Positions 1 through 7,849 of a DNA stretch of 35,262 bases are shown here, piece by piece. The DNA is from Desulfobacteraceae bacterium (GTDB lineage: Bacteria; Desulfobacterota; Syntrophobacteria; Syntrophobacterales; Syntrophobacteraceae): the NCBI GenBank assembly GCA_021372055.1, contig JAJFVB010000146.1, positions 1 to 35,262 on the forward strand, read 5' to 3'. Made by a program: the position numbers and the translations under genes. The notes beneath the pieces were generated by a model. It ran no database searches. It was not told the origin of the DNA and saw nothing but the letters and a program-made list of their open reading frames with translations. The stretch's first letter is position 1, and every line of letters starts with the position of its first letter.

Positions 1-90
1 TTGGCTAAATATGCGGTGCGTGCGGTTGGGTGGGCCGGTTTGGGGCTTACAGCATGGCAGGGCTATCAAACATGGCTTGAGGCCGGTTGA
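1..90 (+). CDS. C-terminal end of a phage protein cut by the window edge
   Basis: The first frame is open from the window edge to a TGA at 88-90 and encodes about 29 residues rich in Ala, Gly and Trp that could form one membrane segment (AVRAVGWAGLGLTAWQG). It lies just ahead of the pIII-like gene and in the same reading frame, so it could be the tail of a small coat protein or the signal-peptide part of the pIII-like protein interrupted by the TGA. No start is visible because the sequence begins mid-gene. It is too short to assign a family. Confidence 0.3.
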   Translation: MAKYAVRAVGWAGLGLTAWQGYQTWLEAG

Positions 91-141
91 CCGGGTGCAC
101 CTAGTGTATGCTCCGGGGCCGGAGCAAATAACAGGCCGAAA

Positions 142-1131
142 GTGCCTATGGCTGGTGGAGAGGGTGTTTGTGCAACATCGGATTGTCCACCGTGTTCTGA
201 AGGTGTGTATTGTGCTTATTTCTCGACTTCGGAGCAAGCGTTTTATGGGTTTCAGGCGTGGTGTGCAGCGCACAACATTACAATGGGTGATATCAATTTA
301 GGGGCAGTGAATATAAACAACTACCCAAATTGGGCTGCTCGTAAAGGGTCAAGTGCTGCGGGATATAGTCAATTGTTCTTCTTCTATCCAAGAACTAATC
401 CAGAGTTGGTTACCGTTGGAACTCAAGAAATGACTGAGGCGGAGTTGGCGAGTGCGATTTCTGCGGCGATCAGTGCGGGCAATTCGTTGGCTCTTCAATA
501 TGCGGCTGATGCGGTTAATACTTTCGCGCTGCTTAATAAAAAGAATCCGTCGAGTCTGGAGGAGGATATTGTAGGTGCGATCAACAGTCTAAAGACGTCT
601 TTGTTAGATAAGCTGAGTCCCGGACAGAAGACAAATCTTGACAGTGAAGTTGGCAAGGTCACGCAAAATCAGCCTAATGTTTTGCCGAACCTTCCGAGTC
701 CTTATCCTGTTACGGTTCAGAATGCCGTGGAAGTATCTAAATTGCCGAAGGCCGATATTGCGGAAGGGTTGAAAGAGTGGCAAGACCCTACCGCGTGGTC
801 TGGCGATTTTACGAGCAATGCGGGTGAGCAGTGGCAAGCGGAGACGGACCCGACGCAGGCGGGTGGAACACAATTCGATACGCAGAAGGATAAGGTTTCA
901 GATGTGCTTGACCAGTATTCAGAGGGTTTGAAGAACTCTCAGGTATTCGGGTTGACAAATGATATCGGCATTGATGTGGGTTCGTCGGACTCGATGCTGT
1001 GTTTTCCGGGCTTTTGGGGTGGCTCGGATACGTGCATCGATATGGCGCAATGGGCGGGGATAATCCAGGGCCTGGGTTCGATTCTTTATGCGTGCGCGTG
1101 TATATGCGGGGTGTTTCTGATCTTCTTGTAA
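142..1131 (+). CDS. pIII-like adsorption/minor coat protein of a filamentous prophage
   Basis: This 329-residue protein fits the position and layout of an inovirus attachment protein (pIII-like), which sits at the virion tip and binds the host receptor. The N-terminus is cysteine-rich (Cys 10, 15, 18 and 24). The middle is low-complexity and hydrophilic. A second Cys pair (LCFPGFWGGSDTC) precedes a C-terminal membrane anchor at about residues 303-329 (ILYACACICGVFLIFL). The next genes are a small hydrophobic coat protein and a Zot ATPase, the usual inovirus order. The start is doubtful: GTG at 142 or ATG at 148 has no good ribosome binding site and no signal peptide follows, while the frame stays open back to a TGA at 88-90. 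The assignment rests on architecture and neighbours, since such proteins diverge quickly. Confidence 0.6.
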   Translation: MPMAGGEGVCATSDCPPCSEGVYCAYFSTSEQAFYGFQAWCAAHNITMGDINLGAVNINNYPNWAARKGSSAAGYSQLFFFYPRTNPELVTVGTQEMTEAELASAISAAISAGNSLALQYAADAVNTFALLNKKNPSSLEEDIVGAINSLKTSLLDKLSPGQKTNLDSEVGKVTQNQPNVLPNLPSPYPVTVQNAVEVSKLPKADIAEGLKEWQDPTAWSGDFTSNAGEQWQAETDPTQAGGTQFDTQKDKVSDVLDQYSEGLKNSQVFGLTNDIGIDVGSSDSMLCFPGFWGGSDTCIDMAQWAGIIQGLGSILYACACICGVFLIFL

Positions 1132-1144
1132 AAAGGGGTTCTCC

Positions 1145-1486
1145 ATGGGTGCTTTACTTGGTCGTATGGCTGCCTGGGTTTTAAGTGCGTTGGGGGTCGC
1201 CGGGGCGCTTACCTGGAAGACGTTTTTTACCGGGTTGTTTCTGGCCGCTTTGGGAGTGATTTTGCACAATATCTTGCTTCATTTCATGAAGGACATCATG
1301 GATTGGGTTTTGAGCCAGGTGCAGGGGGTAAGCGGTCCGAACGGGATTCAGGCGCGGGTAAGTGTCTCGGGTGCTCTTGCATGGTTTCTCGTGCAGCTGC
1401 GGGCGCCGGACTCTCTTTCGGTTCTTGTCTCCTGCCTGGGCGTGCGGATCGCGCTCAAGTGCATTCCATTCCTGCGTCTCAATTGA
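1145..1486 (+). CDS. small membrane minor coat protein (pVI/DUF2523-like) of a filamentous prophage
   Basis: This 113-residue protein is strongly hydrophobic, with likely membrane segments near residues 8-24, 27-47 and 72-105. It lies between the pIII-like gene and the Zot gene, the place where inoviruses carry the pVI-type minor coat protein (DUF2523 in many prophages) that helps cap and release the virion. An AAGGGG sequence lies about 6 bases before the ATG, and the gene begins 13 bases after the preceding stop, which suggests one transcript. The family call is by size, hydrophobicity and position; no diagnostic motif exists. Confidence 0.6.
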   Translation: MGALLGRMAAWVLSALGVAGALTWKTFFTGLFLAALGVILHNILLHFMKDIMDWVLSQVQGVSGPNGIQARVSVSGALAWFLVQLRAPDSLSVLVSCLGVRIALKCIPFLRLN

Positions 1487-1503
1487 TCTAGAGGGGTCTT
1501 GCA

Positions 1504-2541
1504 ATGATCGTCCTGTATACGGGAAATCCGCGTTCGGGGAAATCTTACCGCATGGTCTACGAGATGCTTCAGCCCGGTGTCCAGGATAAGTATTTCATTA
1601 TCCACGATATCGATGGGCTAAAGCATGAGAAGTTTCATAATCCGGGGATGCTTCGGCAGGTGGACGATGTTTGCAAAGACTCGGGCATTTCAAGGGCGCA
1701 GTTTCTGACAAATGAGTTCCAGGAAAAGCTGTACGCGGCAGTGCTTGAGAAATACGAGCGGAACATTCTGTTGGTGCTGGATGAATGTCACATGTCGAAT
1801 AGGTCGAACCTGGGCGTGAAGAATGTGACCGCTCGGGATTTCCTGGCCTATCACGGGCACTATGGTCAGGAGGTTTGGCTTGCGACACAAAACAGGAACA
1901 TGCTGCACACGGATTTCCGGGGCCTTGTCGGCTATCAGATCCACGCGAAAAAAGGGGCTGTAATACCGTTTTTCGTCTACTCGCATATGGACGGCGCGGG
2001 GGTGAGCGTTGGCGGAAAGAGGCTTCCGAAAAAGCAAGAGGTCTTCGATTGCTACAAATCCTTTCATATCGCCGAGGCGCGGCAACGAAAGTCTATGCTC
2101 CTTCCCCTTGCCGGAGTGGCTGTACTTATCGCGATCGCGGTTCTTGTCTGGTACTTCCGGAACCCCTTTGGAGACAAGGGAAATAATGTTGCGGTTTCTC
2201 ATGCTTCGACGGCTCCCCCGGCCGCGGCTCCCAAAGTGGACGCCCGCAAGGAGAAAAAGCCGAAGGGGACGGCTGAGCTATTGGCGGGCTATCGCTTTGC
2301 GGCTTTCATGGGGGGGCGCGTTTACCTGCAAGCTGTGGATGGGGGAAGTCTTATTTGCCTCGATGAGATTTTGGATAAATTCCAGGTCCTTGAAGTCCAG
2401 GGCCGCGTTGTTCTCATTCGACACAAGGGGGAGTTTTACCGGATTTTGTCCCGGCGTGTAGGAGTTCCCGAGCCTCGGGGCCGCGAGGGAGGGACGCACG
2501 GAGCGGGGACCGAGGCTCAAGGGACACGGGCCGGTACGTGA
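1504..2541 (+). CDS. Zot/pI-type phage assembly ATPase
   Basis: This is a zonular-occludens-toxin (Zot) domain protein, the inner-membrane ATPase (pI homolog) that drives extrusion of filamentous phage. A Walker A motif is at residues 8-15 (NPRSGKSY) and a Walker B motif (LLVLDECH) is near residues 89-96, followed by a sensor-like WLATQN. A single membrane segment lies at about residues 200-218 (LLPLAGVAVLIAIAVLVWYF), leaving a periplasmic tail of roughly 125 residues, as in pI proteins. The last 25 residues are Gly/Arg-rich and low in complexity. A GAGGGG site lies about 10 bases before the ATG, and the gene starts 17 bases after the coat gene. The Zot name describes the domain and does not imply a toxin. 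Confidence 0.88.
   Translation: MIVLYTGNPRSGKSYRMVYEMLQPGVQDKYFIIHDIDGLKHEKFHNPGMLRQVDDVCKDSGISRAQFLTNEFQEKLYAAVLEKYERNILLVLDECHMSNRSNLGVKNVTARDFLAYHGHYGQEVWLATQNRNMLHTDFRGLVGYQIHAKKGAVIPFFVYSHMDGAGVSVGGKRLPKKQEVFDCYKSFHIAEARQRKSMLLPLAGVAVLIAIAVLVWYFRNPFGDKGNNVAVSHASTAPPAAAPKVDARKEKKPKGTAELLAGYRFAAFMGGRVYLQAVDGGSLICLDEILDKFQVLEVQGRVVLIRHKGEFYRILSRRVGVPEPRGREGGTHGAGTEAQGTRAGT
2470..2518. repeat. inverted repeat at the 3' end of the Zot gene
   Basis: GAGCCTCGG at 2470-2478 is matched by CCGAGGCTC at 2510-2518, a 9-base-pair stem around a 31-base GC-rich loop. It lies inside the low-complexity tail of the Zot gene and so may explain that tail. It could be a structured transcript end or part of the phage intergenic structure that continues downstream. 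Confidence 0.4.
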
Positions 2542-3173
2542 CCCTGGTGAGCGTTTGATTTGTGGGGAATGAGAAGCGCGGGGCCTTTTTGCTGAGTTGG
2601 GATCAAAAACAGGGAAAATGAGCTTTCGGAGAATCATTCTTGCCCCATCCCTAGATTCTGAGCCGAGCCCCCTTCGTAGAATGGAGAGCGGAGCATTCAG
2701 GAGCCGTGACAGCGGCTTTATTGCTGGCGCGGGTCTTGATTGCGCAGCCACCGACAGGAAGCTTGTAAAAAACTCGCATCCCCCGTTTCGTCTCCCTTCC
2801 CTGAGTTCTTCGCCTCACCCCTTCACAAAAAACCGAGGGGTGAGGCGAGGAACCCAGGGGCAAGGAGTGAGCCCCACGGGGTGTTTTTTGGCTTTGCCGC
2901 CCTGGACGCGCCAGACTGCGGAAACGGAGCGTACACGGAGCGGCCCCTTTGACTTGATCTATATAGAATAATTGTCCCGGTGGGAATTGTTCTCTTTTTA
3001 AGAGCCAAAAGTGGGAACCATGCATCTAAAATATACTTAAATGTCGCTCCAAAGTGGGAAAAAGATAAAACCAAAAAGAAATAGAAAGCCCCTCGTCGAA
3101 AATGGATTCTTGCCTGCCAACATACAACACCCTTAAAATGCCTCCTGTCCGGAAGACAGAAGGAGGGATGTGC
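2542..3173. other. gene-free prophage region between Zot and integrase
   Basis: I see no convincing gene in these 630 bases: the open frames are short, overlap one another and lack ribosome binding sites. The region holds one very long hairpin (2798-2860) and then an AT-rich stretch (about 2950-3110) before the integrase. Filamentous phages keep their replication origin and packaging signal in such a gap, so this is the likely place for them. Confidence 0.5.
2798..2860. repeat. long hairpin, candidate phage origin or packaging signal
   Basis: A perfect 13-base-pair stem pairs 2810-2822 with 2836-2848 around a 13-base, A-rich loop (2823-2835). The pairing continues outward through one G-U pair to 2805/2853 and, after one mismatch, to about 2798/2860, giving some 24 pairs in all. 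There is no T-run after it on the plus strand, so it is not a typical terminator. In filamentous phages, a hairpin of this kind in the gap after the assembly genes serves as packaging signal or strand origin; that role here is inference. Confidence 0.6.
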
Positions 3174-4448
3174 ATGCTTGGTAGCATCACCACAACCGAG
3201 AAATGTCCTCTTTGCAAGGGCAGGATGGAAGACAACGGGTTTACTGCGGTAGCCTGCCCAAATCATCCCAAAGAAATCGCGAAAAAACTCCGTGTACGTC
3301 TTGAGCGGAAGAAAGGGGAAGCAACTCAAAAACAGTTCACCTGTGAATCTGGCTTTGAATCGTACAAGCTGGCAAGACGGTTTTTGGATGGTCTTCGATT
3401 CAAAATCGAAGAGGGAACGTTTGATCATCGGGACTATAAGGCTAGTAACCCTTTGGGATTTGAGAATCTTATCAATGAGTGGCTAACGATCAAGGAAGGA
3501 GATTTAAAAAAGAATTCCTTTACGCCGGTTTATCGCTACGCCAGATATGCCATTGATGTTTGGCATCAGAAGAACGTTAAAACCTTCGACCATGGTGACA
3601 TCGAAAAATTTCTCAAAATTGATCTGAAGCATCTTTCTTCGAAATCGAAGGAAAACGCCAAATCCGTACTACACGATTTTTTTGAGTGGTGCAGAAAGGG
3701 GAGGAAAATAACACACGAGCAGATGCCTGAATTTCCGGAACTCAAGGTGGTTATGGGAATGCGTAACCTCGTGGACAAGGAGACTCAGGGCTGCATTCTG
3801 GACCGGGTAAAAGAAATGTATTGGGATGTAAATCCGCGTATTTGGATTTGCATGAAATGGCTGGCGACTTATTTCATTCGTCCCGGCGAGGCGCTTGGTA
3901 TCCGTGAGCGGGATATAAACTTGAATATGGGGCTGATCCAGATACAGCCCGAAACTGACAAGGTGGGGAAAGGGAAATTCATTCCGATGCGGGATGAAGA
4001 TATTGAACTGGTGCGGTCTTTACCGCGCTCGTTCGATCCGAACGCGTATTTCTTCAGGCACCTGAGAGGATATGGGGGACCTGGGGGAACGCACGCGGGA
4101 GCTCCTTTCCATTACAATTACATTGCCAGGAGGTGGAACGCGGCTGCCTCAAGTCTCGGGATCAGTGGTGTAAGCCTGTATCCCGGTACGAAGCACAGTT
4201 CGGTTACTGCTCTTGGGGAACTTTTTACGCCGGAACAGATAAAAGGGGCCTCGCAGATCGCTACCAATAAGGCTTTTGAGCGTTATTTCCAGCAGATACC
4301 GCCGAGCTTGGTTCGTTCGATTTTTGATGTGTCCGGAGGAACATCGTCCCGCCCGAACAAGGCTGCCAAACAGGGCGGGGGTGACGGAAAAGTGACGGAA
4401 ATTTCGTCATCTCGGAAGGCTGTAAAACCGCTCCCAGTAAGGGATTGA
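3174..4448 (+). CDS. tyrosine-type site-specific integrase with N-terminal zinc ribbon
   Basis: This 424-residue protein is a phage-type tyrosine recombinase that would insert and excise the prophage. ATG 3174 was chosen over the frame's first ATG at 3102 because an AGGAGG lies 7 bases before it. The N-terminus has a small zinc ribbon (CPLC, then CPNH). A SAM-like DNA-binding part follows at about residues 80-190, with a catalytic half after that. Visible active-site elements are the Arg of FIRPGEALGI, Lys-His in GTKHSSVTAL, and the nucleophile Tyr in KAFERYFQ. The usual HxxR arginine and the GH pair before the Tyr are not evident, so it belongs to a divergent branch. The gene stops 3 bases before the end of a tRNA gene on the other strand, the normal place for an integrase that uses that tRNA as target. 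Confidence 0.88.
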   Translation: MLGSITTTEKCPLCKGRMEDNGFTAVACPNHPKEIAKKLRVRLERKKGEATQKQFTCESGFESYKLARRFLDGLRFKIEEGTFDHRDYKASNPLGFENLINEWLTIKEGDLKKNSFTPVYRYARYAIDVWHQKNVKTFDHGDIEKFLKIDLKHLSSKSKENAKSVLHDFFEWCRKGRKITHEQMPEFPELKVVMGMRNLVDKETQGCILDRVKEMYWDVNPRIWICMKWLATYFIRPGEALGIRERDINLNMGLIQIQPETDKVGKGKFIPMRDEDIELVRSLPRSFDPNAYFFRHLRGYGGPGGTHAGAPFHYNYIARRWNAAASSLGISGVSLYPGTKHSSVTALGELFTPEQIKGASQIATNKAFERYFQQIPPSLVRSIFDVSGGTSSRPNKAAKQGGGDGKVTEISSSRKAVKPLPVRD

Positions 4449-4475
4449 AAATGGAGATGAAGGGATTCGAACCCT
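4449..4475. other. putative right attachment site in the tRNA-Ala 3' end
   Basis: The 3' part of the tRNA gene (acceptor and T-arm) abuts the integrase stop codon directly, the standard arrangement for an element inserted into a tRNA gene with the tRNA restored at one end. The second copy of this sequence does not occur in the window and should lie to the left of position 1. The exact crossover core cannot be seen from one end. Confidence 0.5.
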
Positions 4476-4524
4476 CGGCCTCAGACTTGCGAAGCCTGCG
4501 CTCTCCCAACTGAGCTACATCCCC
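4452..4524 (-). tRNA. tRNA-Ala (anticodon CGC)
   Basis: The minus strand folds as a complete 73-base cloverleaf. The acceptor pairs GGGGATG with CATCTCC (one G-U), the D-stem GCTC with GAGC, the anticodon stem CAGGC with GTCTG around loop TTCGCAA, and the T-stem GAGGG with CCCTT around TTCGAAT. The anticodon is CGC, reading GCG alanine codons. The discriminator base is A at 4452, and no CCA tail follows it. Its 3' end is 3 bases from the prophage integrase stop. Confidence 0.93.
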
Positions 4525-4535
4525 AGTGCTCGGAA

Positions 4536-4564
4536 CATATACTCCCTTATGGAGGCCGTGTCAA
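4536..4564 (-). promoter_or_regulatory. sigma-70 promoter of the tRNA-Ala gene
   Basis: On the minus strand a perfect -35 TTGACA (4564-4559) is separated by 17 bases from TATATG (4541-4536). Transcription would start about 5 bases before the mature tRNA 5' end at 4524. Confidence 0.75.
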
Positions 4565-4640
4565 GAAAGTGCTCCGGAAATCACGTCCTACGGCGGTTCA
4601 GGGGCTTCTTTACCGACGGCGGGCAAAGTTGGAGGGGCTT

Positions 4641-5054
4641 CTAGAAGAGCCTCTTGACCCAAACGAGGCTGAGGTTCAGGTTTACATCGTACTTGCAGAA
4701 ACGTTCGACTCCGCTCAGATCACGCGAATGCTGCTTCAGGTCCAACAGGCGATCAAAATCCTTCTCGACGACTATGTTGCAAAAATCAATCGGAACCGAG
4801 CGGACGAAATTCAGCTCTTCGTCATTCCAGAGGGTATTGGCGATATCGCCGACACCGTGTTCGAGCGTGTCGGTTGCACAAATCTTGAAGCATGCTCCGC
4901 ATGAGCAGCGGTGTATCGAGTCGAAGTCTGTCGGAATCGGATGGTCGTTTTCGCAAAAAGGGCAGATGATGATATGCAGCCCTTTCGCCCGAGCCCCGTT
5001 GATGGATCTCGGCAACACCGACCGGAACGGGTTTTTCACCTTGCTTTCATCCAT
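4641..5054 (-). CDS. small zinc-ribbon protein of unknown function
   Basis: This 137-residue protein has a clear metal-binding site in its first half: CPFC, then CSCGAC and a further Cys (FKIC), consistent with a zinc ribbon. The rest has mixed charge and no recognised domain. The plus strand also has open frames here, but only the minus-strand product has this cysteine pattern and a normal composition. The ATG at 5054 has only a distant GGAG (13 bases), so the start is uncertain. It lies between the tRNA promoter and endonuclease III, which is divergent from it. No function can be given. Confidence 0.6.
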   Translation of the reverse strand: MDESKVKNPFRSVLPRSINGARAKGLHIIICPFCENDHPIPTDFDSIHRCSCGACFKICATDTLEHGVGDIANTLWNDEELNFVRSVPIDFCNIVVEKDFDRLLDLKQHSRDLSGVERFCKYDVNLNLSLVWVKRLF

Positions 5055-5181
5055 GCGCGCTATCTGCTCCCTTCAACATAACTCCGCTCTTTGTCCTTGA
5101 ATATAAATCGGAAATTTGACATAAAAATTTAGCCTCAATTGCACAAAATGCCAAGCCGCAAGTTTGAGAAAGGGCAATGTT

Positions 5182-5841
5182 TTGGACGGAATCCATACCT
5201 CTTCTGAAAAGATAAAGTCAATCCTAAATATCCTTGACGAACTCTACCCCGATGCAGAATGCTCGCTCAACTACGAGCACCCGCTTGAGTTGCTTGTTGC
5301 GACCATCCTCTCGGCCCAGTGCACGGATGAGCGCGTGAACAAGGTCACCCCCGGGCTTTTCAAAAAATATCCTTCCGCTGCCGCCTATGCCGAGGCCCCC
5401 CTGGAGGAACTCGAACAGGACATCCGGTCGACGGGTTTCTACCATAACAAGGCTGCGGCCATCAAAGGCGCCTGCACGATCATGGCAACGCAGATGGGGG
5501 GAAAGGTCCCCGCAGACCTGGAAACGCTCGTAAGTCTGCCGGGAATAGGGCGAAAGACGGCCAATGTTGTTCTGGGGAATGCTTTCGGTATTCCGGGGAT
5601 TGTCGTCGATACGCATGTGGCACGCGTTTCGGCGCGACTAGGTCTGACCCGCAACAAGGACAGGGACAAAATCGAGCAGGACCTCATGGGGCTCGTCCCG
5701 AAAGAGAAATGGGTCAAGGTTTGCCATCAGGTAATTCAACTCGGCAGAAATATCTGTATCGCCCGAAAGCCGAAGTGTTCCGTGTGCCCGTTGCGCGCCA
5801 TCTGCGATTACGGGATGGACAAGTCAACTCCCAAGGCGTGA
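5182..5841 (+). CDS. nth: endonuclease III (DNA glycosylase/AP lyase)
   Basis: Endonuclease III removes oxidised pyrimidines from DNA and cleaves the resulting abasic site in base excision repair. The helix-hairpin-helix LPGIGRKTANVVL carries the catalytic Lys, and VVDTHVARVSARLGL carries the catalytic Asp. The C-terminal iron-sulfur loop has the family spacing C-x6-C-x2-C-x5-C (CIARKPKCSVCPLRAIC). I chose TTG 5182 because AGAAAGG lies about 8 bases before it; another in-frame TTG at 5164 would add six residues. The length (219 residues) is normal. It ends 33 bases from the convergent PP-loop gene, with no clear terminator in the gap. Confidence 0.95.
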   Translation: MDGIHTSSEKIKSILNILDELYPDAECSLNYEHPLELLVATILSAQCTDERVNKVTPGLFKKYPSAAAYAEAPLEELEQDIRSTGFYHNKAAAIKGACTIMATQMGGKVPADLETLVSLPGIGRKTANVVLGNAFGIPGIVVDTHVARVSARLGLTRNKDRDKIEQDLMGLVPKEKWVKVCHQVIQLGRNICIARKPKCSVCPLRAICDYGMDKSTPKA

Positions 5842-5874
5842 TCGCAATTCCGCCGTGAACGGTTCCTCTTCCAT

Positions 5875-6864
5875 CTAGAGCAGCAGCATGGGTCTGAAAG
5901 ACGGCCTCGATTTCGCTTCCACGCGGCGGGTTGAGGTCCCTCCGCGGTGCTTCCCGCAAACGGTAACCGGAGCGGTTTCGGGCGCATCGCTGTAGGAAGC
6001 CACCAGCTCGAAACCGATTCCGATATCCGCATCGGAGTTCCCGGGCGATATGACAAGCCCGGCCGGACCGGGGAAATCGACCGGGAAGAGATACATATCC
6101 TCCGGCCTTGCGAGTTTCTCGATCATGAGGTTGTCGCTTTCATTTCTTCCCACCATGCACATGCTTCCGCCGGGCAGGAGGAAAGCCCGTCCCCACTTGA
6201 TGATTTCGGCGTCGGTGGAAGTGGAAGAAGGGTATTTTTGGAGGAGCACTCGAAGGCGGTCCGAAAACCCCTCCTTTGTGAGGAGGCAGCCTCCGCCCGG
6301 CTGGGGATAATCGGCTATGCCGAACTGTTCGGCCAGTTCGACCTGACGCTTCCTCGACCGTCCCTGGATATCCAGCAGACGCTCCCGGTCCACAAGGCCC
6401 TCGTCCTCGACGCGTGTCGGGGGCAAAAGCTTCGCGCTGAGGGGACGAAGAATGAGGCCGGGATAGCCGGAGAGTTTTTCGACGCTTCTCAGCGAGTCCC
6501 TGCGCTGGCTCATCGGGCGCTGTCCCAAGACCTCGCCCGTGAACAGGAAGTCGCCTCCTTCCCGTTCCATGATCTTGCCCGCCTCGTTGAGCATCAGCCC
6601 GTGGCAGTCGATGCAGGGGTTCATGTTTCCGCCGTAGCCGTACCGGGGATTTTTGAGCATCGCAAAGTGCCGCTCGGAGATGTCCACCGGCATCATTTCG
6701 ATGCCGAGTTTCTCGCCTGCCGCCAAGCCGGGACCGGAGCCGAAAAAGGGGGTGATGAAGGTGATCCCCAGAATCTCGATTCCCTGTTCCCGGAGAACCG
6801 CCACCGCCAACATACTGTCGAGTCCTCCGGAGAGGAGCCCGACGCCTTTTGCTTTTCTGTTCAT
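5875..6864 (-). CDS. PP-loop ATP pyrophosphatase, tRNA-thiolation-like
   Basis: This 329-residue protein has an ATP-pyrophosphatase signature SGGLDS at residues 12-17, so it adenylates a substrate, probably to let sulfur replace oxygen as in the MnmA/ThiI families. A CIDC pair at Cys 84 and 87 and a later GGGCLL cysteine could carry the sulfur. The C-terminal third (WGRAFLLPGG onward) resembles the DUF814/NFACT-R type domain often fused to such enzymes. ATG 6864 is preceded by AAGGTGA, whereas the frame's first ATG at 6948 has no such site. It is the last gene of the minus-strand operon with LarE and DUF39. Its exact substrate is unknown; a tRNA base is my best inference. Confidence 0.8.
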   Translation of the reverse strand: MNRKAKGVGLLSGGLDSMLAVAVLREQGIEILGITFITPFFGSGPGLAAGEKLGIEMMPVDISERHFAMLKNPRYGYGGNMNPCIDCHGLMLNEAGKIMEREGGDFLFTGEVLGQRPMSQRRDSLRSVEKLSGYPGLILRPLSAKLLPPTRVEDEGLVDRERLLDIQGRSRKRQVELAEQFGIADYPQPGGGCLLTKEGFSDRLRVLLQKYPSSTSTDAEIIKWGRAFLLPGGSMCMVGRNESDNLMIEKLARPEDMYLFPVDFPGPAGLVISPGNSDADIGIGFELVASYSDAPETAPVTVCGKHRGGTSTRRVEAKSRPSFRPMLLL

Positions 6865-6978
6865 GCCGGAGTCACCTTGGCTACGGGAAGAAAAGGGGGA
6901 AATTCCGGAGCAGCTTTCCGGAGCCTGAGATCTTAAGGCCGAGTTCAACAGGGAGCTTGCTTCGATCGGGCCTTGGGG

Positions 6979-7836
6979 TCAGGAGCCTTTTGCAGCCGGA
7001 TCTTTGTCCCAACTGCCGCTGCGGAATCCTGCCAAATCAAGGGTTACGTGGACAAAGCCGAGTTCGGAGAGCTTTGCGGCAATGGACTCGCGGGTGGAGT
7101 CCGCAGCAAGAAGCGGGATGCTCTCAGGCGCTGCCTCGATGCGTGCGAGGTCTCCGTGAACGCGGACCCGGACCTGCCTGCAGCCCAGGTCGAGCAGAAA
7201 ATCCTCCGCCTCTTCGATCCGCTTCAGCAGTTCCCGTGTAAGCACCGTCCCATAAGGCGCACGCGTTGCAAGACAGGATTGCGAAGGCTTGTCCCAATTG
7301 GGGAGACCGGCCGTTTTGCCCATGAGACGGATATCGGCTTTTACGAAACGGGCCAACGCAAGCGGACTGCACACGCCGAGTTCTTTCAGAGCACGCTTGC
7401 CGGGGCGGTAGCCCGACTCGCCTCCGTGTGAGCCGTCCGCGACGATATCGCACCCGAGTTCGGCCGCACGATTCAAAATGGCGCCGAAAATCGATCGCTT
7501 GCAGTGATAGCAGCGGTCGATGGGATTATCGCGCACCTCGGCATGCTGGAGAGGGTCGACTCTGAGAACCTGGAGATCGAGTGCCAGCCATTCCGCGACA
7601 CGGAGGGCGCCATTCCGCTCCCTGGAGGATAGAAACGGGCTTTCCGCGAAGAACAATACGGTCGGAATGCCGAGCCTTCGCCCCGCAAAGAAAGCGAGAA
7701 ACGTGCTGTCCACGCCTCCGGAAAACGCAACGCCGATCTTCTTCGAGGCTGAAAGAACCCGTTCAAGCTCACGCGCTTTGGGCAGGAGATCGGGGGAGCC
7801 GGGATTTTCCTCAAAGAAATCCACCCTGGTATTCAT
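6979..7836 (-). CDS. larE: LarE-family ATP-dependent sacrificial sulfur transferase
   Basis: LarE gives up the sulfur of its own active-site cysteine to build the nickel-pincer cofactor of lactate racemase. This 285-residue protein has the PP-loop SGGVDS at residues 39-44, the CYHC pair at Cys 109 and 112, and Cys 188 in KPSQSCLATRAPYG, which matches the family's sulfur-donor position. The start (ATG 7836) is preceded by GGGAGA. It follows the DUF39 gene by 13 bases, so the two are co-transcribed. No larA, larB or larC is visible in the window, so the sulfur acceptor may differ from the lactate racemase cofactor. Confidence 0.88.
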   Translation of the reverse strand: MNTRVDFFEENPGSPDLLPKARELERVLSASKKIGVAFSGGVDSTFLAFFAGRRLGIPTVLFFAESPFLSSRERNGALRVAEWLALDLQVLRVDPLQHAEVRDNPIDRCYHCKRSIFGAILNRAAELGCDIVADGSHGGESGYRPGKRALKELGVCSPLALARFVKADIRLMGKTAGLPNWDKPSQSCLATRAPYGTVLTRELLKRIEEAEDFLLDLGCRQVRVRVHGDLARIEAAPESIPLLAADSTRESIAAKLSELGFVHVTLDLAGFRSGSWDKDPAAKGS

Positions 7837-7849
7837 CTGTCTCCCGCCG

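Noticed and set aside
4569-4904. A 111-codon plus-strand frame opposite the zinc-ribbon gene
   Set aside because: No ribosome binding site, and the minus product has a structured cysteine pattern; still the weaker of my strand choices.
5116-5149. TTGACA upstream of endonuclease III as a promoter
   Set aside because: No acceptable -10 sequence lies at 16 to 18 bases from it.
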